Below are positions 61,954 to 64,000 of a DNA stretch of 64,000 nucleotides, one piece after another. The position numbers were made by a program, and so were the translations under genes. This stretch comes from Mycolicibacterium doricum (GTDB lineage: Bacteria; Actinomycetota; Actinomycetes; Mycobacteriales; Mycobacteriaceae). Every line of letters begins with the position of its first letter. The stretch's first letter is position 1. The stretch spans positions 1,736,001-1,800,000 of the forward strand of contig NZ_AP022605.1 of assembly GCF_010728155.1 (NCBI RefSeq). The letters run 5' to 3'. The notes beneath the pieces are model-generated. The model searched no databases and was not told where the DNA came from. It worked only from the letters and a program-made list of their open reading frames with translations.

Positions 61954-62441
61954 TGGGCGGTGCGACCTCGCCGATGGCGACGGGTCCGCAGATCCTCGAC
62001 GGCATCGTCGGGTGGGTCTCCGACGGTGCCGTCGCCGCCCGGCTGCACGAACTGCGTCACCGGCACGCCGTGGAATACGTGCATCTCGACGTCCAGGATC
62101 TCGACCGTAGACGGCTTCGCGTCACCTCGGACGCAGGTACCGAATACGCAGTGGCGCTGCCACGAGATGCCGCACTCGCCGACGGAGCCGTCCTGCTCCT
62201 CGAAGCCGAACGCGCCGTGGTGGTGCGCGCCGGCGCACCGCGGACCATGACGCTACGGGCCGCCGACCTGCCGGCGGCACTGCGGCTGGGCTTCCTTGCA
62301 GGGCACCTGCACTGGAAGACCGATCAACACGAGGGCATCCTGGTCGTCCACCTCGAAGGGCCGGAATCGGCCTACGCCGCGCGGATCGGCGACCTACTGG
62401 CGAGCGGCAGGGTCGAGTGGGTACGGCGGGCCCATGACTGA
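61953..62441 (+). CDS. ureE: Urease accessory protein UreE
   Basis: A 162-residue nickel chaperone for urease assembly. It has the UreE N-terminal peptide-binding domain (HAVEYVHLDVQDLDRRRLRV, TEYAVALPRDAALADGAVLL) and a C-terminal metal-binding domain (LGFLAGHLHWKTDQHEGILV with the nickel-binding histidines). There is no histidine-rich tail, so nickel storage capacity is low. The GTG start overlaps the amidase stop and its own stop overlaps ureF by 8 bp. Confidence 0.9.
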   Translation: MGGATSPMATGPQILDGIVGWVSDGAVAARLHELRHRHAVEYVHLDVQDLDRRRLRVTSDAGTEYAVALPRDAALADGAVLLLEAERAVVVRAGAPRTMTLRAADLPAALRLGFLAGHLHWKTDQHEGILVVHLEGPESAYAARIGDLLASGRVEWVRRAHD

Positions 62442-63105
62442 GCCCGCCCAGCTGCTGGCTGCCATCAGGTTCGGCGACACCGGCTTTCCTTCCGGCGGGT
62501 TCGCGTTCTCGGCGGGGTTGGAGGGGTCCTACCGCGACGGCCTGGTGCTCGGCGAGGAGGACGTCAGCGCCTTCGCCACCGAACAGCTGGAGGGCCGGTG
62601 GCACGGGTGTGACCGGGTGCTGATGCGTCGAGCCTGGACGGCGGAGGATCCGTCCGTCGTCGACGCCATGGCCGAGGCGATCGCCACCATGTCGGTGCTG
62701 CGAGAGGCGTCCCGGCGTGCCGGTGCGGCGACCCTCGCCACGTTCGCGGCGGTTCTCGAACCCGCGTCCAACAACGCGGTGGCCAACTACCGGGACCGGG
62801 TGCTTGCCGGGTCCGCGCTCGGACACCTGTCGGTGGCGCACGCGGTGTGCCTGCGGGCGGCGGACCTGACGCTGAAGACCGCGGAAACCGTCGTGGCGTG
62901 GCAGGTTGTATCGGGCATCACCGGTGCGGCACTGCGTCTCGGGATCGTGGGGCACCTCGGCGCGCAGCGCATCACCACCGGCCTGACTCCACTGATGCTC
63001 GATCTGCTGGGCCGTCAGCCCCACAGCACCCCCGCCGCATTCACCGCCTACGCCGAGATTGCCGCCCAACGCCGCGGCGACGGCGCGCGCCTGTTCGCCA
63101 GCTAG
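62434..63105 (+). CDS. ureF: Urease accessory protein UreF
   Basis: A 223-residue helical protein that acts with UreD and UreG to load nickel and CO2 into apo-urease. RFGDTGFPSGGFAFSAGLEG, SYRDGLVLGEEDVSAF and EQLEGRWHGCDRVLMRRAW are the family N-terminus, and ITGAALRLGIVGHLGAQRIT with LTPLMLDLL the C-terminal helices. ATG 62434 overlaps ureE. The ureE-ureF-ureAB-ureC order differs from the ureABCFGD order of M. tuberculosis. Confidence 0.92.
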   Translation: MTEPAQLLAAIRFGDTGFPSGGFAFSAGLEGSYRDGLVLGEEDVSAFATEQLEGRWHGCDRVLMRRAWTAEDPSVVDAMAEAIATMSVLREASRRAGAATLATFAAVLEPASNNAVANYRDRVLAGSALGHLSVAHAVCLRAADLTLKTAETVVAWQVVSGITGAALRLGIVGHLGAQRITTGLTPLMLDLLGRQPHSTPAAFTAYAEIAAQRRGDGARLFAS

Positions 63106-63129
63106 TTTTCCGCGAGTAATAGGAGCCCC

Positions 63130-63780
63130 ATGAACCTGACACCCACCGAGATGGAGCGCCTCACCGTGTTCAGCGCTGCCGAAATAGCCAGGCGCAACCT
63201 GCGCGAGGGCATCCCGTTGAGCCACCCGGAAGCGGTGGCGATGCTTGCCGACGAGGTCATGCTCGCGGCCCGCAAGAACATGGCGTACGACGAGGTCATC
63301 GACCGTGCCGCGTCGCTGCTGCGCGCCGATCAGTGTGAACCGGGCGTGCCGGACATGGTGCGCATCGTCGCGGTGGACGCGCCGTTCGCCGACGGCACCA
63401 AACTGGTCACGCTGATCGACCCGATAGCTCTTGGTGAGAACGGGTTTCGGCCCGGCGAGGTTATCGTCGGCGATGAGCCCGTCGAACTGTTCCCCGGCGC
63501 CGAGCGGATGGCGTTGACCGTCGTCAACCGCGGCGACCGCGACATTCAGGTCCGCAGCCAGTCGCATTTCTTCGAGACTAACCCGGCGCTGGAGTTCGAC
63601 CGGCGCGCAGCCTGGGGGCACAAACTCGACGTGCCCTCGGGTGCCGGCGTCCGGTTCGAACCTGGCATCCCGGTCGACGTGCAGTTGGTCCCCATGGCCG
63701 GTGCGCGGGTCGCACAGGGGTTCTCAAGTTTGGTCAACGGACCACTGGATGCCGACGGCGCACTCGGGGCCGCACTGTGA
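63130..63780 (+). CDS. ureAB: Urease fused gamma-beta subunit UreAB
   Basis: A 216-residue fusion of urease gamma (about 1-100: LTPTEMERLTVFSAAEIARR, EVMLAARKNMAYDEVIDRAA) and beta subunit (about 101-216: GENGFRPGEVIVGDEPVELF, RSQSHFFETNPALEFDRRAA, PSGAGVRFEPGIPVDVQLVP). The joining region is GTKLVTLIDPIALGENG. In M. tuberculosis these are two genes; a gamma-beta fusion occurs in Helicobacter. TAGGAGCCCC precedes the ATG. Its stop overlaps the ureC GTG (GTGA). Confidence 0.93.
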   Translation: MNLTPTEMERLTVFSAAEIARRNLREGIPLSHPEAVAMLADEVMLAARKNMAYDEVIDRAASLLRADQCEPGVPDMVRIVAVDAPFADGTKLVTLIDPIALGENGFRPGEVIVGDEPVELFPGAERMALTVVNRGDRDIQVRSQSHFFETNPALEFDRRAAWGHKLDVPSGAGVRFEPGIPVDVQLVPMAGARVAQGFSSLVNGPLDADGALGAAL

Positions 63781-64000
63781 CTTCGATCGACCGTGAGTCC
63801 TACGCCCGCATCTTCGGACCCACGACGGGGGACCGAATCCGGCTCGCCGACTCCGATCTCTTCGTCGAGGTGGAACACGATCACACGGTGCCCGGTTACG
63901 AGTTGCTCAGTGGTGCAGGCAAGTCGGTACGCGACGGCGAAGGCTACCGGCCGACGACCAAGGTGTCCGACGGTGCCCTCGACTACGTGATCATGAATGC
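63777..64000 (+). CDS. ureC: Urease alpha subunit UreC, N-terminal part (runs off window)
   Basis: The visible 74 codons from GTG 63777 read SIDRESYARIFGPTTGDRIR and LADSDLFVEVEHDHTVPGYE, the invariant UreC N-terminus, then KVSDGALDYVIMNA. UreC carries the bi-nickel site that hydrolyses urea to ammonia and carbamate; the catalytic residues lie beyond the window. It overlaps ureAB by 4 bp and is the last visible gene of the transporter-amidase-urease run. Confidence 0.95.
   Translation, partial: MTSIDRESYARIFGPTTGDRIRLADSDLFVEVEHDHTVPGYELLSGAGKSVRDGEGYRPTTKVSDGALDYVIMN

Overview
The window is high-GC actinobacterial DNA, most likely from an environmental, fast-growing mycobacterium (Mycolicibacterium-type). 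The first 15 kb carry genes in an order close to the Mycobacterium tuberculosis cobH-cobG-cobN / fxsA / ppm1 / rbpA / lppI-lipT neighbourhood: cobalamin synthesis (cobH partial, cobG, cobN), a PPOX-fold protein, an FxsA-type membrane protein, an amidohydrolase, lnt and ppm as two separate overlapping genes, RbpA, a RecQ-family helicase, an LppI-like lipoprotein and a broken lipT-like carboxylesterase. No rRNA, tRNA or CRISPR array was seen.

From 14 to 31 kb the DNA holds small mycobacterial membrane and secreted proteins: RDD, DoxX with an 11-residue repeat tail, SRPBCC, DUF5313-like, a shortened Acg-type nitroreductase and a hemophore-like protein. These are interspersed with decaying DNA: a multicopper-oxidase 3' fragment, a ribbon-helix-helix/Doc toxin-antitoxin module with a frameshifted toxin, a YefM/RelE remnant, and a possible PIN-domain remnant. 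Inside this zone sits an intact two-gene unit (24.6-29.0 kb): a YbdK-like carboxylate-amine ligase fused to a circularly permuted ATP-grasp domain, followed by an asparagine-synthetase-type amidotransferase of the N-acetylglutaminylglutamine amide type. It probably makes a small amidated peptide or osmolyte. A subtilisin-like lipoprotein follows on the other strand.

A degenerate IS21-family element (31.26-33.90 kb, apparent 5-bp target duplication GGCCC) marks the start of an accessory catabolic island. From 34.3 to 48.9 kb there are two NtaA/SnaA/DszA-type flavin monooxygenases and the remains of a third, a RibBA paralogue with altered motifs, two flavin reductases, two MFS transporters, a GntR/UTRA regulator and a dipeptide-type ABC importer (binding protein, two permeases, fused ATPases). 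This layout resembles aminopolycarboxylate (EDTA/NTA) uptake-and-oxidation clusters.

From 49.0 to 53.5 kb a tightly packed unit encodes both subunits of an N,N-dimethylformamidase-like enzyme, a Rieske-like protein with unusual cysteine/histidine spacing, and a LuxR regulator. From 53.7 kb to the window end one long run of mostly overlapping genes encodes a second dipeptide-type ABC importer, an amidase with a small AtzG-like partner, a second amidase, and urease genes ureE, ureF, a fused ureAB and the start of ureC. The simplest reading is an accessory nitrogen-scavenging island: import of amide or amine compounds, C-N bond cleavage by monooxygenase, formamidase and amidases, and release of ammonia by urease.
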